Positions 10,781 through 24,000 of a stretch of 64,000 bases of DNA are shown piece by piece. The notes below the pieces were generated by a model. The model was not told where the DNA came from and searched no databases. It saw only the letters and a list, made by a program, of their open reading frames with translations. Position 1 is the first letter of the stretch. Each line of letters opens with the position of its first letter. The position numbers were made by a program, and so were the translations under genes. This DNA is from Ephydatia muelleri. Lineage: Eukaryota; Porifera; Demospongiae; Spongillida; Spongillidae. The stretch lies in contig JABACO010000006.1 in the NCBI GenBank assembly GCA_013339895.1, forward strand, positions 1,105,819 through 1,169,818, given 5' to 3'.

Positions 10781-11540
10781 CGTGTGTGTGTCTGTGTGTG
10801 TGTGTGTGTATGTGTATTTCGTGTGTGTGTCTTTAGGTGTGTCTGTGTCTTTGTGTGCTTGAGTGTGTCTGTGTGTCTGTTGTGTGTGCATGGCATGTGT
10901 GTATCTTGTGTGTGCGTGTGTGTGTGTCTGTACAGGCATGTGTGTGTCTGTGCATGTGTGTGTCTGTGCTTGTGTGTCCATGTGTGTCTGCGTCTGTGTG
11001 TATGTCTGTCTTGTGTGTCTGTCGTGTGTCTGTGCATGTGTGTGTCTGTGAATTTCATGTGTGTGGGTCTGTGTCCATGTGTGTGTCTGTGCATGTCTGT
11101 GTGTATGTTGTGTGTGAATGTCGTGTGTGTGTGTTTGTGCATGACTTTATGTGTCTGTGTCTGTGTATGTGTCTATCATGTGAGTGTGTGTGTTTGTGTG
11201 GGTCTGTGCGTGCCTGTGTGTGTGTCTGTGTGTGTGTCTGTGTGTGTGTATCTGTGTGTATGTGTCTGTGTGTGTGTCTGTGTGTGTCTGTGTGTGTGTC
11301 TGTGTATGTATGTGTCTGTGTGTGTGTGTCTGTGTGTGTCTGTGTGTCAGTGTGTGTCTATGTGTGTCTGTGTGTGTGTCTGTGTGTGTGTCTGTGTGTG
11401 TGTGTACCTGTGTCTGTGTGTACCTGTGTCTGTGTGTGTCCGTGTCCGTATGTGTGTGTTTGTGTGTGTATGTCATGTGTGTGTTTGTATCTGTATGTTG
11501 TGTGTGTACCTGTGTGAGCGTTTTCAGTGGTGTGTGTGTT
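10781..11540 (+). repeat. Imperfect (TG)n-rich array, about 760 bp
   Basis: Degenerate TGTGTGTCTGTGTGTG units, including GTATTTCGTGTGTG and TCATGTGTGTG variants. It is the reverse-complement type of the CA-rich array at 8263-9182, 1.6 kb away. Long Cys-Val open frames on the plus strand are repeat artefacts. Confidence 0.95.
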
Positions 11541-12169
11541 ATGCAAGTGTGCAATTTATGTGTACATGTAGAGGACCAGATGGGGACACAATGTATTCAA
11601 TCCTTGGAGACACAATACATATACACGATTTTGTATAGTTCATTCCATGTGCTTAGCCATGGAGAAAAATGAATCCCATAGCAGGTAAATGAGTGGGGAG
11701 AGGGGCTGGGCAGGATAGGTATACCACGCCGTTGTTACCGCTGTCATCCAAGAACTCTACTACATGTATGACTGCACTGAGTGCACTCCTTCTGTCAGTA
11801 ATGCATACATTCTGCGATAGAGAAAAGTGGTTCCCAACAAGTGTTCAAGTGTCCCACCTGTGAACATGAACATCCCAGTGGGAGGGGCCAGTGGTCTCCC
11901 TCAGAACCTCAATCTTGGATTTGAAGTGGAAGTAGCTGCTTGCGTCCAAGATTACAGTAACAGTGACATATTTTTTTATGAATGTATAGATGGACGCAAT
12001 GGTACACACTGTCATCTCATGTGCACTATCTGCCCTGAACACCACAAGTGCAGCAGAAAGCTTTTCAAGCACACTGTAACAGTCATAGGCTTTCACTTTA
12101 GCTGGTCTGTGTACTGTGGAATTCTTCCTAGCCTAAATTTTGATCCACCCATGCCTGAAAACAAAATTA
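11541..12169. other. No supported gene; open frame of unknown meaning
   Basis: An open frame from about 11827 leads into the LINE fragment, but its translation before 12170 is not recognisable and lacks the catalytic YADD region expected there. It is probably unrelated sequence fused by chance to the 5'-truncated LINE. Confidence 0.4.
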
Positions 12170-13242
12170 ATTTCAAACCCTATCAGTTGGCTGAGCAAGG
12201 CCCAGCTTATGGATACTTTCCTGAGCCCAAGAAAAGCTGTCTGATTGTTACCCCTCAATTTGAAGATGAGGCCAGGATATTCTTTGGCGATTTGGGTGTG
12301 CAGATAGTGAATGGTCATCGCTTTCTTGGGGGTGTTATTGGAGACTGCATGACAGCAGACGATTTTGTGAGGAAGAAGGTTGCAATGTGGGTAGATTGTG
12401 TTAAGAAACTCTCCAAGGCAGCCACCAAGTCACCCCAAGCCGCTTATACTGTTCTCTCCAAATCCCTTCAGTGTGAATGGTCATACCTGCAGCGAGTCAT
12501 GCTTAACTGTGGAGGTGCTTTTGTCCCACTACAAGATGCAATTTTTAAAGCTTTCTACCCGGCATTGTTTGAAGGAGATTAGTCAGATGTTGAATGTAAA
12601 CTGTTTTCTTTACCAACTCATTTTGCTGGCTTGGGGATCAATAATCCTACAGAAACAGCATCATTGTCCTACCACACCTCTACTCAGGGCACCAAAGTTG
12701 TGGTAGAAGCTATTAAGGGATGTGGTGAATTTAGCTCTGCCTGTCACCTGGATGCAATCAGCAAGGCAAGACATGAGTCGCGAAAAGCACTTGATGAGAT
12801 TGCCAAACAGAAACTAGATGCCATTCTTGCAACTCTTTCACCAGGCAGACAACGTGCAATCATGAGGGTGGTTGAGGGCAAAACGTCCAGCTGGTTGACG
12901 ACTCTGCCACTTCAAAGCTGCCACTTTGATTTGGTTCCTGTACAGTTCAGAGATGGCCTAGCTCTGCGTTATTTGCGACATCCATCTAATCTGCCAGCCA
13001 AATACGATGGTTGTGGAGCTAATTTCACCCTCCAACATGCCCTAGACTGTAAGAAGGGGGGACTTGTTATACTACGCCACAATGAGATTCGTGACTGCAT
13101 TGGTGATCTTGCCAGTCAGGTGTGGCCCCAAGTTATAAAGGAGCCTATTGTAAATGAAGCTACTGCCACCTCAAGTGATCCAGGACTAAGGCTTGACCTA
13201 GGCCTGCACGAGCTACGACAGTGCGTCGCTGATGACATGTAA
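12170..13242 (+). mobile_element. LINE-like retroelement, 5'-truncated RT C-terminal part
   Basis: The plus strand shows QGPAYGYFPEPKKSCLIV and IVNGHRFLGGVIGD, the region just after the RT active site in an animal LINE-like family, then PQAAYTVLSKSLQCEWSYLQ and the thumb region. After a frame change near 12590-12640 it continues with FAGLGINNP, FRDGLALRYLRHP and a zinc-knuckle-like block CDGCGANF...HALDCKKGGL.ILRHNEIRD. The catalytic YADD is absent, so this is a 5'-truncated copy, as is normal for LINEs. It is a different subfamily from the LINE at 36.8-45.1 kb, which reads YLDDG and GVQQGDPLGPL. The clade was not determined. Confidence 0.7.
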
Positions 13243-13254
13243 TTAAATTCATTA

Positions 13255-13350
13255 CAATAGACAGGAGGCGTATCCTTATTAGTTAGGGGGGGGGGGGGGG
13301 GGGGGGGGGGGCCATAGGCCGGGTTTGCCCCCCCCCCTGTATCCGCCACT
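13255..13350. repeat. G26 run beside a GGCGGAT-type repeat end
   Basis: A run of 26 G (13286-13311) is followed by a C-run and TGTATCCGCCACTG. On the minus strand this reads CAGTGGCGGATACAGGGGGG, a terminus seen in several places here (13535, 16876, 22200). It looks like the end of a short repeated element with slippage-prone homopolymers. Confidence 0.5.
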
Positions 13351-13463
13351 GTATGCGCAAGGTCCCATATGACGTCCGTTGCCATGGCAACACCTAAGAG
13401 TAATATTTGGCTGGTACTGGTTCCAAACTGGGGGTTTAGCCAGGCCGGTTGTAAACAAAAGCA

Positions 13464-13521
13464 ATGCTGTTAGCACTTGTAATCGTGCTTTCATTATCAT
13501 CGGTTCAAGAAGCGAAGGGGG
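13464..13521 (+). CDS. RecD exon 1: signal peptide
   Basis: ATG at 13464 opens [19 protein letters not shown], then a GTAAGT donor in phase 1. The hydrophobic core [12 protein letters not shown] and the small residues after it fit a secretory signal. The sequence around it closely matches the signal exon at 33984, showing they are duplicates. Confidence 0.65.
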
Positions 13522-16500
13522 GTAAGTTGCTATCAGAGGCGGATGTAGGAAGTTGTGAACGGGGGGGCGTGCGCGGAGGACCAAAATCCAGCTAGGGGGT
13601 CTGGGGGAGCGCTGTAAGCTCCTCCATCCAGCGGGTTCTGGGGTGGAGCCCCAGCCGTTTAGAACCTTTTTGTGGCTTCTCCTGTACATTTTCTCTACAA
13701 AGCAGTTGTAGCCACTGGTGTAATTGGGACGGCTCGTGGTGGCGGAACTGCGATTGTAGCAGCAGGTATAACTGGGACCAGTGGTACAGCTTGAACTGTG
13801 TCTGTTGCAACAGCCTGATAAACATGCACAATCTAATTCAATGAAGATATCACAAATCACACTGAATTAAGTCAAAAGTTGTATTATCAAAATCAATACC
13901 ATACATAGGGAGTGGGTGAGGGTGTGTGTGTGTGTGTGTGGGTGTGGGGTGTGGGGGGTAAACTACAAGTCCCCTATAACTTTCAGGACACCCGCTTAAA
14001 ACTTATTTATGACAATATTACTGCTGTTTTTATAACTTACCGATAAAAACCGGCGTATCTTTAAACAGCCTTTCGCGGTCTCCGCCAGTGCCCTTTTACG
14101 GGCTTTCTCCGCTCCTCCGACGGGTCGATCCATAAAGTTTTCGCCTAATACAACGCCGAGCACGTTTTTGTCTTATTCTTAGGGTATCGGTTGACAATTC
14201 TAAGCTTAATGTCCAAAATTACTATTATTTATCTATTCACGTTATTATTTTTCCGATCGTACAATGATATAACAACAAATAATAGATATAATCGTACCAA
14301 TTAAAAAAATTGTGACCTTCAATGTGTGCATTGTGGATTTTTGAGGCTTGCGGCCCGCGGGCATTGGCCGAACGGGGGGGGGGGGGGGGGGGCGCCACGT
14401 ACGACCCCCCCCCCCCCCCCCCCCTTAAATCCGAGCATGATAATGCTGACCAAAGTAATACAAAGTTCATTAAAAACTTACTGCAATAATTATTGATCCC
14501 ATTTACTAATTAAGTCAAAATAAAAAAAAATGATCGAAATATTTACTTGCACGTGCAATTGCTCACTATTGAGGTAGAAAAATAATAGTTTATGCTTTAA
14601 AAAAAACTTATATTTAAAAATGAATTCTTTTTGGACATAATTATATACACAAACTTCAGATTAAGTGCTTATTACAAACAAATGCAGGGAATGAAAGATC
14701 AAATAAAGCAAAACATAAACAGTACTATCCAATCAGTAAGAAGTTTCTTGCTGATGATGTTAAAAAAAAGTTTGACTTCACAGCAACTTTAAATGTGACC
14801 ATGTAACCAAGTGCCTGCCTCTTACCTGGAGACTGTCCTTGGAGTGTTTCATGCCTTAGGAGGAAAAGACACTTTGTCTTGAGGAGGAATTTGGTCATGT
14901 CCCTGTGACCGCACAGAAATACCTGTACCCCAGTGAAGAGTTGGAGATATCATGGAAGACAGAGTTGTAAGGAAAGCTGATGGAGTTAGCTGCAGCCTGA
15001 CATGATGTGTGGCTTGAGCCCAGGCTGCCCCATATTAAGAGCATAGGACGTTTTGATCGCTGCATTGAAGGGTGGTTGAAAGGAAACATGCAGATGTATG
15101 TATGTACTGCAGTCTCACCCATTGTTTAGTAAAAGTGCTGTCAAAGTTCATGAAGAAGTCTCTAATAGCATCACCTACTACTAGTTACAGTCCATTAATT
15201 CATGCATGCCGCAATCTTATTTGTATAACCCCGACTAGTAAAAGCTTGAATAACTAGCAAATAAACTATCAGTGGAAGATGACCAATTACCATGTTTGTT
15301 TATCTACCTTTGCCTAAGAGATGTACTGCACAAATATCTTTAAGTGCAACATTATATCAGCGAGACTAGAATGAGACTAAGGAGTCATGTCTTCTTGCAG
15401 ATGGAGGCTGAGATAACCATCCCAATAGGGGGACCCCAGAAGGTGGCCTACGAGTGTATCAACTATTTGTTATAACTTTCATAATTCATTCTTCAGTTTA
15501 ATTTCAGAGCTAGGGTCTTGTAACAGTTACTTAACCATTTTATGTATCTACATTTGTTTACATCACAGCATTTGCACAACAAATTGCATCAAAGGCAGTA
15601 GTGACCTCATGATTCAAATTTGGAAAATATGCTTATATGTATATATGTACATTACTTATTGCATATCCTTGGACAAAACGATGCATGATTGCATGGATTA
15701 GACATGCAAATGAATGCAATTTATTTCAATATTAATCATATGTAGACTATTGCAAACCATAAACCAGACTTTTTAAAGGAATATTTCCCTTCATTCCGAA
15801 GTAGTGCAATGTATCTATATTCACACTCTAGATGGCTGCCCACAGTTCTCCCTCACCTCCCCATCAATGAGCACCTACTCATGTCCTGGAAGTAACATTA
15901 TCTACACCTGTGTACTTAGCTCAAGTGCTCCATTTGCTGTGATTACAGCCTGGACTGGATCAGCCTTTCAATGCCCTCCTACAAACCTGATATCACTCAT
16001 CCAGAGATCATCTGGAGCAATTCAACCATTCACTCCAGTATCATGTGGCAGTTTCTCTGCTGTGACAACCAATGTTACCTCAACATGCTACACATCTGTC
16101 CTCACCATTCCTGCAGTTCAGGCTCTGAATGGAACCACTGTTGGATGTCAAGATGGTAGTACTGGAGCTGTTGTGGGAAGTGATACTGTGAAGATAATGC
16201 TGGCAAGTGAGTTTGAGACATCATCCCATCAGTGACCATGGTCCCATAGACATCATCCCATCAGTGACCATCGTCCCATAGACATCATCCCATCAGTGAT
16301 CATGGTCCCATAGACATCATCCCATCAGTGACCATGGTCCCATCATCCCATCAGTGACCATGGTCCCATAGACATCATCCCATCAGTGACCATGGTCCCA
16401 TAGACATCCTCCCATCAGTGACCATGGTCCCATAGACATCATCCCATCAGTGACCATGGTCCCATAGACATCATCCCATCAGTGACCATGGTCCCATAGA

Positions 16501-19500
16501 CATCATCCCATCAGTGACCATGGTCCCATAGACATCCTCCCATCAGTGACCATGGTCCCATAGACATCATCCCATCAGTGACCATGGTCCCATAGACATC
16601 ATCCCATCAGTGATCATGGTCCCATGTACATCATCCCATCAGTGACCATGGTCCCATAGACATCATCCCATCAGTGACCATGGTCCCATAGACATCATCC
16701 CATCAGTGACCATGGTTCCTGTTACATCCCTGATCCTGGATGGAACATAACATATAAAAAGATTTGATCAACAGAACTGCACTTTACATGTATACACAGT
16801 TCAATCACTTTGTGCCTAAGATCAAAGTCTGAATAGGATAAACCCCCCCCCCCCCCAATATAAATTCGTACGTCCGCCCCTGAAGGGATACTCCTCTGTC
16901 TTAACATACTTGTTCACGGTCACTTTGTAGTCACCACATATCCTCACAGAACCATTTGGCTTGACTACTGGAACAATGGGTGCTGTCCACACAGAAAACG
17001 GAACTGGTTCGATGACCTTGTCTTAACCAATCTCTCCAGTTCCATCTCCACTTTCGGTCTCAACGTCAATGGTACTGGACAAGGACGAAAAAACTGAGGC
17101 TGTGCATCTGGATCCATGTGAAGCTTCACTTCCATCCCTATCACTTTGCCTAGCTCCTCCTTGAAGACATCTGCATGCTTCTTGAGAACATCTTCCAGTT
17201 TCAATCTAGCTGCACTTCGTAGATGAAGTTTAACCTTAGATGCCGTAGCCAATCACAGCCAAGAAGACTTGTTCCACCACCAGTCACTACCAGTAGGTTC
17301 AGCTTCTTCTTCTGGTCTTGGTATTGTACTGTGACTTCCATTTCTCCCAACACCTTGATGGATTCTCCTGAATAGGACCCTAGAATCGCCTTTGCTGGGT
17401 TTAATTTAGAAGTTCTTCCAAAGGTTCTGCCATGTCCTCTCACTGATGAGTAATACCGAGGCATCCATGTCCACCTCCATCTTTAGATACTTTTCGTCCA
17501 CTTGAACAGAGACAACAAATGGAGCAATGGTTGAAGCTCGCGTTAAATGTTCAACAATACATATGAGCCTTTTGTGGCTTCTGAGGTCTCCCGTACTCTT
17601 GCTTGGCTTCCCCTTGCTGCGGCATACTTTGTATGTGTGACCTTTCTTGCCACAGTTGAAGCATATAAACTTGCATGTCGTCGCCAAGTGTTTTCCTCCA
17701 CACCTGAAGCATTTAACGAGGTCTTCATTCACTCCTCTACGTTGCCTTCCTACCGCGTTGACAGGAACACTAACCGGGACAGCGGCTGGAGCAGGCTGTA
17801 GATCCGCTCTGCTGTCTCCAGCGCTTGGGCTATCTCTAGAGCCTTTTTCAGCGTCAGGTTGGGTTCCGCTAGGAGCCTTCGTTGAATGTTGGGGTCGTTC
17901 ACTCCGATGACTATTCGGTCACGCAGCATATCCTCCAGGCTGTTCATGGCCAGAAATGGAGGACATGAGTGAATATGTAAAGTTGCGATATAGATTTGAG
18001 AATTCTGATTTCACCAATAAATTTGTCACCTTTTTAAATGATTTATCATTTTTCAAGACAAGAAATTATTAATTCAAATCAATTAACTAAAATTATTTTT
18101 TTCAAATTGAATTCCAAACACGTTCAGTATTTTCTAAAATTCGGTCTGATTATAATATACGTGTATCATGAAAAGAACATTAAGCATCCATTAACTAAAT
18201 TCAAGACAAATTAATTGCAACCGAGCATAATTAATTATATTTCTAAACGTATGTCATTATGCAATACCTTGCGTCATCTTTTAAATATTGATGTGTCGTC
18301 TGCTCACGAGACTTCTGCTCTCGAATAGTACGATACAACCTCTGTTTCTGCAAAGATAAAAACGATACAACTACGGTACGCCCACGCTTATGTGGATTGA
18401 TGCAGCGCAAGTGCGCAAATTAAAAATTCTGCGTGCCAGACTAGTGTATAATAACAACAGGTCCTGACATGTTTTTTGTTGTTGCCGAAACACTATCAAA
18501 CCTATACCCTACATACCATGCGCAAATTTAGTTGAGCGTTTTATTAGTTCCCTGATACCAAGTCATTTCGTGCATTTCTCACGCGACACAATAGTGGAAC
18601 TAATCATGATAACCGATTGAGTAGTAACACGAAGTGTCGCTATATCAGGCGGGAATGAGAATGGTAGTGGTATTTTACAGTTTCGTTCGAGTACGTTTTA
18701 AGCCAAAGCGTTCGAAGCCATCAAACAGCACATGGGCTGTTGTATACATGTAGCTCACGATTATTTCCCCATCTGTATCGTTTTTAATGTGCTGGTGCAA
18801 TTTGGTCATATCAGCAAAAATCAATAGTGGGTCTTAATAATTGTTGGATTCGGGGATAAAAACATGAAGTTAAAGCAAGATCCCACAATATACATTTTAC
18901 CATACAGCAAATGTGTAGTATATGATGCGTTGAAAATAGGAAGTCCATAGCAGTTGTGTAACATGTGTGATTACAAGGAGATGTACATTTATGATTTCTA
19001 AAATCAAATTTAGGAAAGCGTCACATATGAACAGCTACATGTAAAAGCCTGAAATAACTGGTTGCTATGCATCAGATTCACAAAAGTATAGTGGAAAAGC
19101 CTGGCCGCTACATGTACATGATTATCTGTTGGAATGCACCATTTTATCACATTCATAGGCCAGTGGATATTTGAAGGCAAACATTATGAACTCCTGCAGG
19201 CAACATCATGCAGAGCTCATTCAAAACATCTATAGTACAAGAGTAGCAAGAGAGACAATATATAGGTCATAAGTGCAGACAACTTATAGACCTTATTCAC
19301 AGCATGGTCTAGCTGCGGCCAGAGAATCTATTCCTGAACTGCTTTCACATTGATCAGCTGAATTAAGTCAGGATGAGGTGGATACATGCATGTGCCCACT
19401 ACATGATTATCTGTTGGAACATACTATCACACCCATTTAAAGTTCATAGGCCCGTGTATGTTTGAAGGCAAGCATCATGAACTCCTGCGGCAACATCATG

Positions 19501-20484
19501 CATGCAGAGCTCATTCTAAACATTGCAGCTAATTGTAAAAAACATTGCAGTTTATACATGTACATGCTTTCATGTTTTAGAAGAGAGACAAAAAGGGGGT
19601 TACAAATCCTTTAATTCGGAAGGCTTCATTCAATCCGATCTTTTTTACACTTGGTTGGGACACTTTTTTGATCATCTTGGGGACGCTTGTCGCATCCATT
19701 TTCCAGTGGAAATGAAAAGTGCAATAAGATGGTCCAAGAAACTTATCAATAGAGAGGAAGATGGTACTCTAAAGTTAATACTTTGAGTGTACGTGCATCT
19801 TGTGAAGTATATAATACTATAAAACATACATGACCAATTCTAAACACAGGTACAAGAAAGTTCAGTCTTAAGTTTCATCAAGTTCTTTAGATAAACGCCA
19901 CTTCTTGATCTATATCTTTATTATGCAGATGGCGTTATTAAGAAGACAATGACAAGCACTTGTTTCCATGGAAATGCAATTATCTCTTATCATTGCCTGA
20001 ATCATATCGTCATTTCTTATAAATATGATATCAGTAGTCCAAAACACTGTGTTGATGTGTACACTGTACTAAAAAAGACGACTATACTTAAAGACATTGC
20101 AATAAGTATACCAACCTCTGAAATTACTCATGTAGAGCAGTTATTTCACCTTTCTGTAAACATGTATACAGTGCTGCAGCTGCCTGACTCTGGATGTTGA
20201 GTGTTTTAATTTAGGAAGTAAATGCATACCTCCCCTGCTTAGATTGGGCATCGGGAAACATACAGTATGTTGAAAGGGAGCTTTGTCTAAGGTTATTAGG
20301 TTAAGCCTGCCTCCTGTCTGCAACTCTCCCCTCTATATACAACTTATCCCCAAACTAGATTATCCCTTTGTCTGGTTCCAGGTATTGTACTACTGTTAAT
20401 TCTTGGGAAAGCAACCATTCAGTCCTATTGACAACCTGATTTTGTTTACCCCCCATCACTTCACTTGTGCTTTATACACTTATT

Positions 20485-20529
<45 letters not shown>

Positions 20530-20966
20530 TCATACATCAATGGCTGCAAAGTTAGTTTCTCGCATCTGAGATCTGGTTTTCTGCATTCCTCCTTCATGCC
20601 AATATGCTGCAGCATGCATGTTTGGTGTAGTGCCTCTTCTCTCTGGCATACTGTTGTAGTAACTCCAGCCTGTGCTCAGCCATCTGCAGGAGCATCCCAA
20701 CGATTACTTGAAAAATAGTTGCGTTTGGAGTCATCGTTGTGCTTCTCAACACCTATACATTAAGTTACCGATATAGATTATGTTAAAAACTTAACAAATT
20801 TACCTTGGCAAGAGAATTTGTTTAATGTTTCCAAACTGTCGTATGGCATCGGAACGTGGTACACCATGACATGAAAGTAAGGAGTTACAACTTTCTTTTG
20901 GTGACCATCACTCTTTATCCGCAAAAAGAGTTGAATCCAACTTTGAGCCAGCCAGAATTGGTCACA

Positions 20967-21033
<67 letters not shown>

Positions 21034-24000
21034 GTTTGTGTGTTGATGTGTACCTTCAAATGTATTTCATCTGCAGCATTTAGTGGAGGTGTACGTACGA
21101 GCTTTTTTTAACAGCATGATATGGTAACTCGTTAAAAAGCATTGCAAGTTCGTGGTAGAAGGTATCACTTACTCCATACCTATCAAAAAGTATAGAACTC
21201 GCAAATCCACTGTGTCCTCGTTCTTGGAGGCCGCATCATCTGAGAAAGGTCTTGCCAGAAGTGGTGGGACTTTCAGCGACTCTGCAACAAGCCCATAAGT
21301 AGACAGAAACTCCAACGCCTTGTTTGCATGTTCAGACACCTCTTGGATTTTACTTCGTGCATGCCGGTTGCTGACTGCATCAATCTTACCTCCTGGGTTG
21401 TTCTGTGAGTCCTGGGCTTCACTCAACGCATCTTTTATATAGGTCCTGCATGCACTTCTTCTTGTAAGACTTCAATGAACATCCGCGCTTCTTCATTAGG
21501 TAACTTCGTTTAGCTCGCTTAGTAATTCCGCAGCACGCGCGGATATCGTTTCACCATTCAGGATAGTTATCGGGGTGGAACGAAGTAGTGCATTCTTTCT
21601 ACTCACGCCTCTGCAGCTCTTACTTTTGAAACCACGCCAAGTGATTTACGGTAAAGTAAATCCTTTAAGCGCGCTGCTTCTGGATTCAGCGTAATTGCTT
21701 CGTCCACGATGTACTCGCTTGCTAGTGCTACGAAGCTTGTATTCTTCTCTCGATTATTTGCCCAGTCGCCCAATACACGATTGGGTATGAACAGACAGCA
21801 GACACCATCAGGGTCGACGGATCCTTCAATTGCTGGCGGCAACTGGTCCTTCTCCGTGATTCGTTGATTCCATTTGAAGCACTAATATATCAATGCCGCA
21901 ACGGCAGTGTATGCGTGTATACCGATAAAAGTTAAATCAATGCTGCATTGTCACACCACCACCACCACGACCATGCAGAGTTAGGACGCTATCCAGATAT
22001 CATTTGTAAAAAAAGAACTGGTTTGCGGGTTATTTTCATGAGACGTGTTTGCGTGGCATACTGGTCTGCGTACGCGAATACCTGCATATGTGTCCGCATA
22101 CAGCTATGTACGTATGCAGGTATGGCATAGCTCTGTATACCCATGGGCGTACGCAGCTTCAGCAAGAGGGTCGAATTTAGTTTACATGCATAATACGGCA
22201 AGGGCGGACACAGGAGAGGGGTTTACAGGTCAGACCCGCGATACGAAAAGCGGAGGGGGGGGGGGGGGGGACCCTTCAGGCCCTTTATCCACCCCTGTAC
22301 GGTATACTTACTTACTCAATGGTGATTGTGACCTCGCTTTTGGGAGGGGATCCAACCCCCCCACCCCACCCCTCTGCGTAGAATACGGCACGTTGTCACG
22401 CAGTGGTACGTCCTGCTATTTTTGATAATGTGTGCGTACGGCCTTGCAGTTTACAATGTTAAATAAGTCCAAAGCCAGGCAGCTCTAGCTCTATGGCAGC
22501 TACTCATAATACATTGTACATTGAAAACGTGACGTATTATTCATGAATAATTCATCATATATTGTCCCAGATTTTGAAGTAGGGTACACTAAAGTGACAT
22601 TCTAATCTTGTGTGTAGGTCTGAAAAATATACGACTTGATCTGAAGGTTATCTCACTAGTTCAGCCTTCATATTCCATCCGGTAGACTTGAAGTTTCTGT
22701 CAGAGTAATTGGAAATTAATAGAACAAGCAAAAGAATGGCATGTTCCATGTACAAAGTATGTAATAAACACAAAACTGCGTTTCTAATTTGTACTGAACA
22801 CATTTTAACGGAGATCTGAATGTGAAAAAGATAGTCTATTATTATTACTACCATAATCTGCCTGGTAGACTTAAGATTTAGCTTCCGTACAAGAACAGTG
22901 CCTGTTAGTAGACATTTCTCCATTCACTTCCCGTTCAATAAATTTTATACGCGTGACGCGGGTATTCAATTATTCATGTCCGGGATTGCTGGACATGTCT
23001 CAAAGTCACATTTTGTCGCCAGTAGCCGTAGTTTCGATAGGAATGTTGCTACGTTTTCACCTGGTTGCCGGATCCTTACGTCGAATTTGTATCTCTGAAC
23101 GGTAATGGCTGGAACGGATCGAAATGTTTTGACACGATCTCTACAAGCTGCTGGAGGTCTTGTCCGTAGGCTTCTCTGGAGCGATAAGACTTTTTATCAG
23201 CTTGTATGTTTTTGCACCGCAACCGCTGAGCAAGATCGCTCTCTGTTTTCCAGCGTCGTCCACTCCATTTGCAATGATTGAAGTATTGGTTGAGGCCTTC
23301 CGTGTAAGCCATTCAGTCCCACTCGGGAGAATGGAAGCGGTTCAAGGACTGAGAAAGGCGCGATTCGAGCGGGAAACGTGGACTTACTTTGCATTGCTGT
23401 ATCTCCATAACGGAAGAGGTAAAAATCAACGATCTGCAGAAATCAATACTCGATTTTGAAGTGATTTGGACATTCCTGCAGGGAGCTACATGGATTTTGA
23501 ACCCCTCGGGGTACTGTGCCTTGTAACGTCGGCAAGGAGCAAGGGTAAGACACCTAAATATATTTTCGTAGAGAGAAGTGGTGTGGCACGAAGTTTTCGA
23601 AATAGGAAGTTGATTGCTTAAACCGTTATGGAGTTTTAGCGATTCAAACGTGAAGCATTTTTATAACTTTTTATATATATAGCCACTTTTCATTTTCTCG
23701 GAAACTGACCCATATTATCTCGTATATTCTGTGGCTAAGCTAATGTATTAAAAGCTACCCTGCTGATTAATTTTTATCTTAAATTGGAACGTTCTATACG
23801 AAAATGGGTCTTGTGGATTTTATTTTAAAACATAAAAGTTAAATCGATATATCTTCCGAAATATTAACGCTATCGGGTTCCTATTTTTAACACAACATAC
23901 CACACCCTTACTATACATGTATGTGAAAATCCATTTTGGTGTCTTACACATGCGGGGTACCGACGTTTCAAGGTCCGATACCCTGTAGGGTTCAAAACGG

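Noticed and set aside
10784-11672. 284-aa Cys/Val-rich open frame
   Set aside because: Product of the TG-rich array only.
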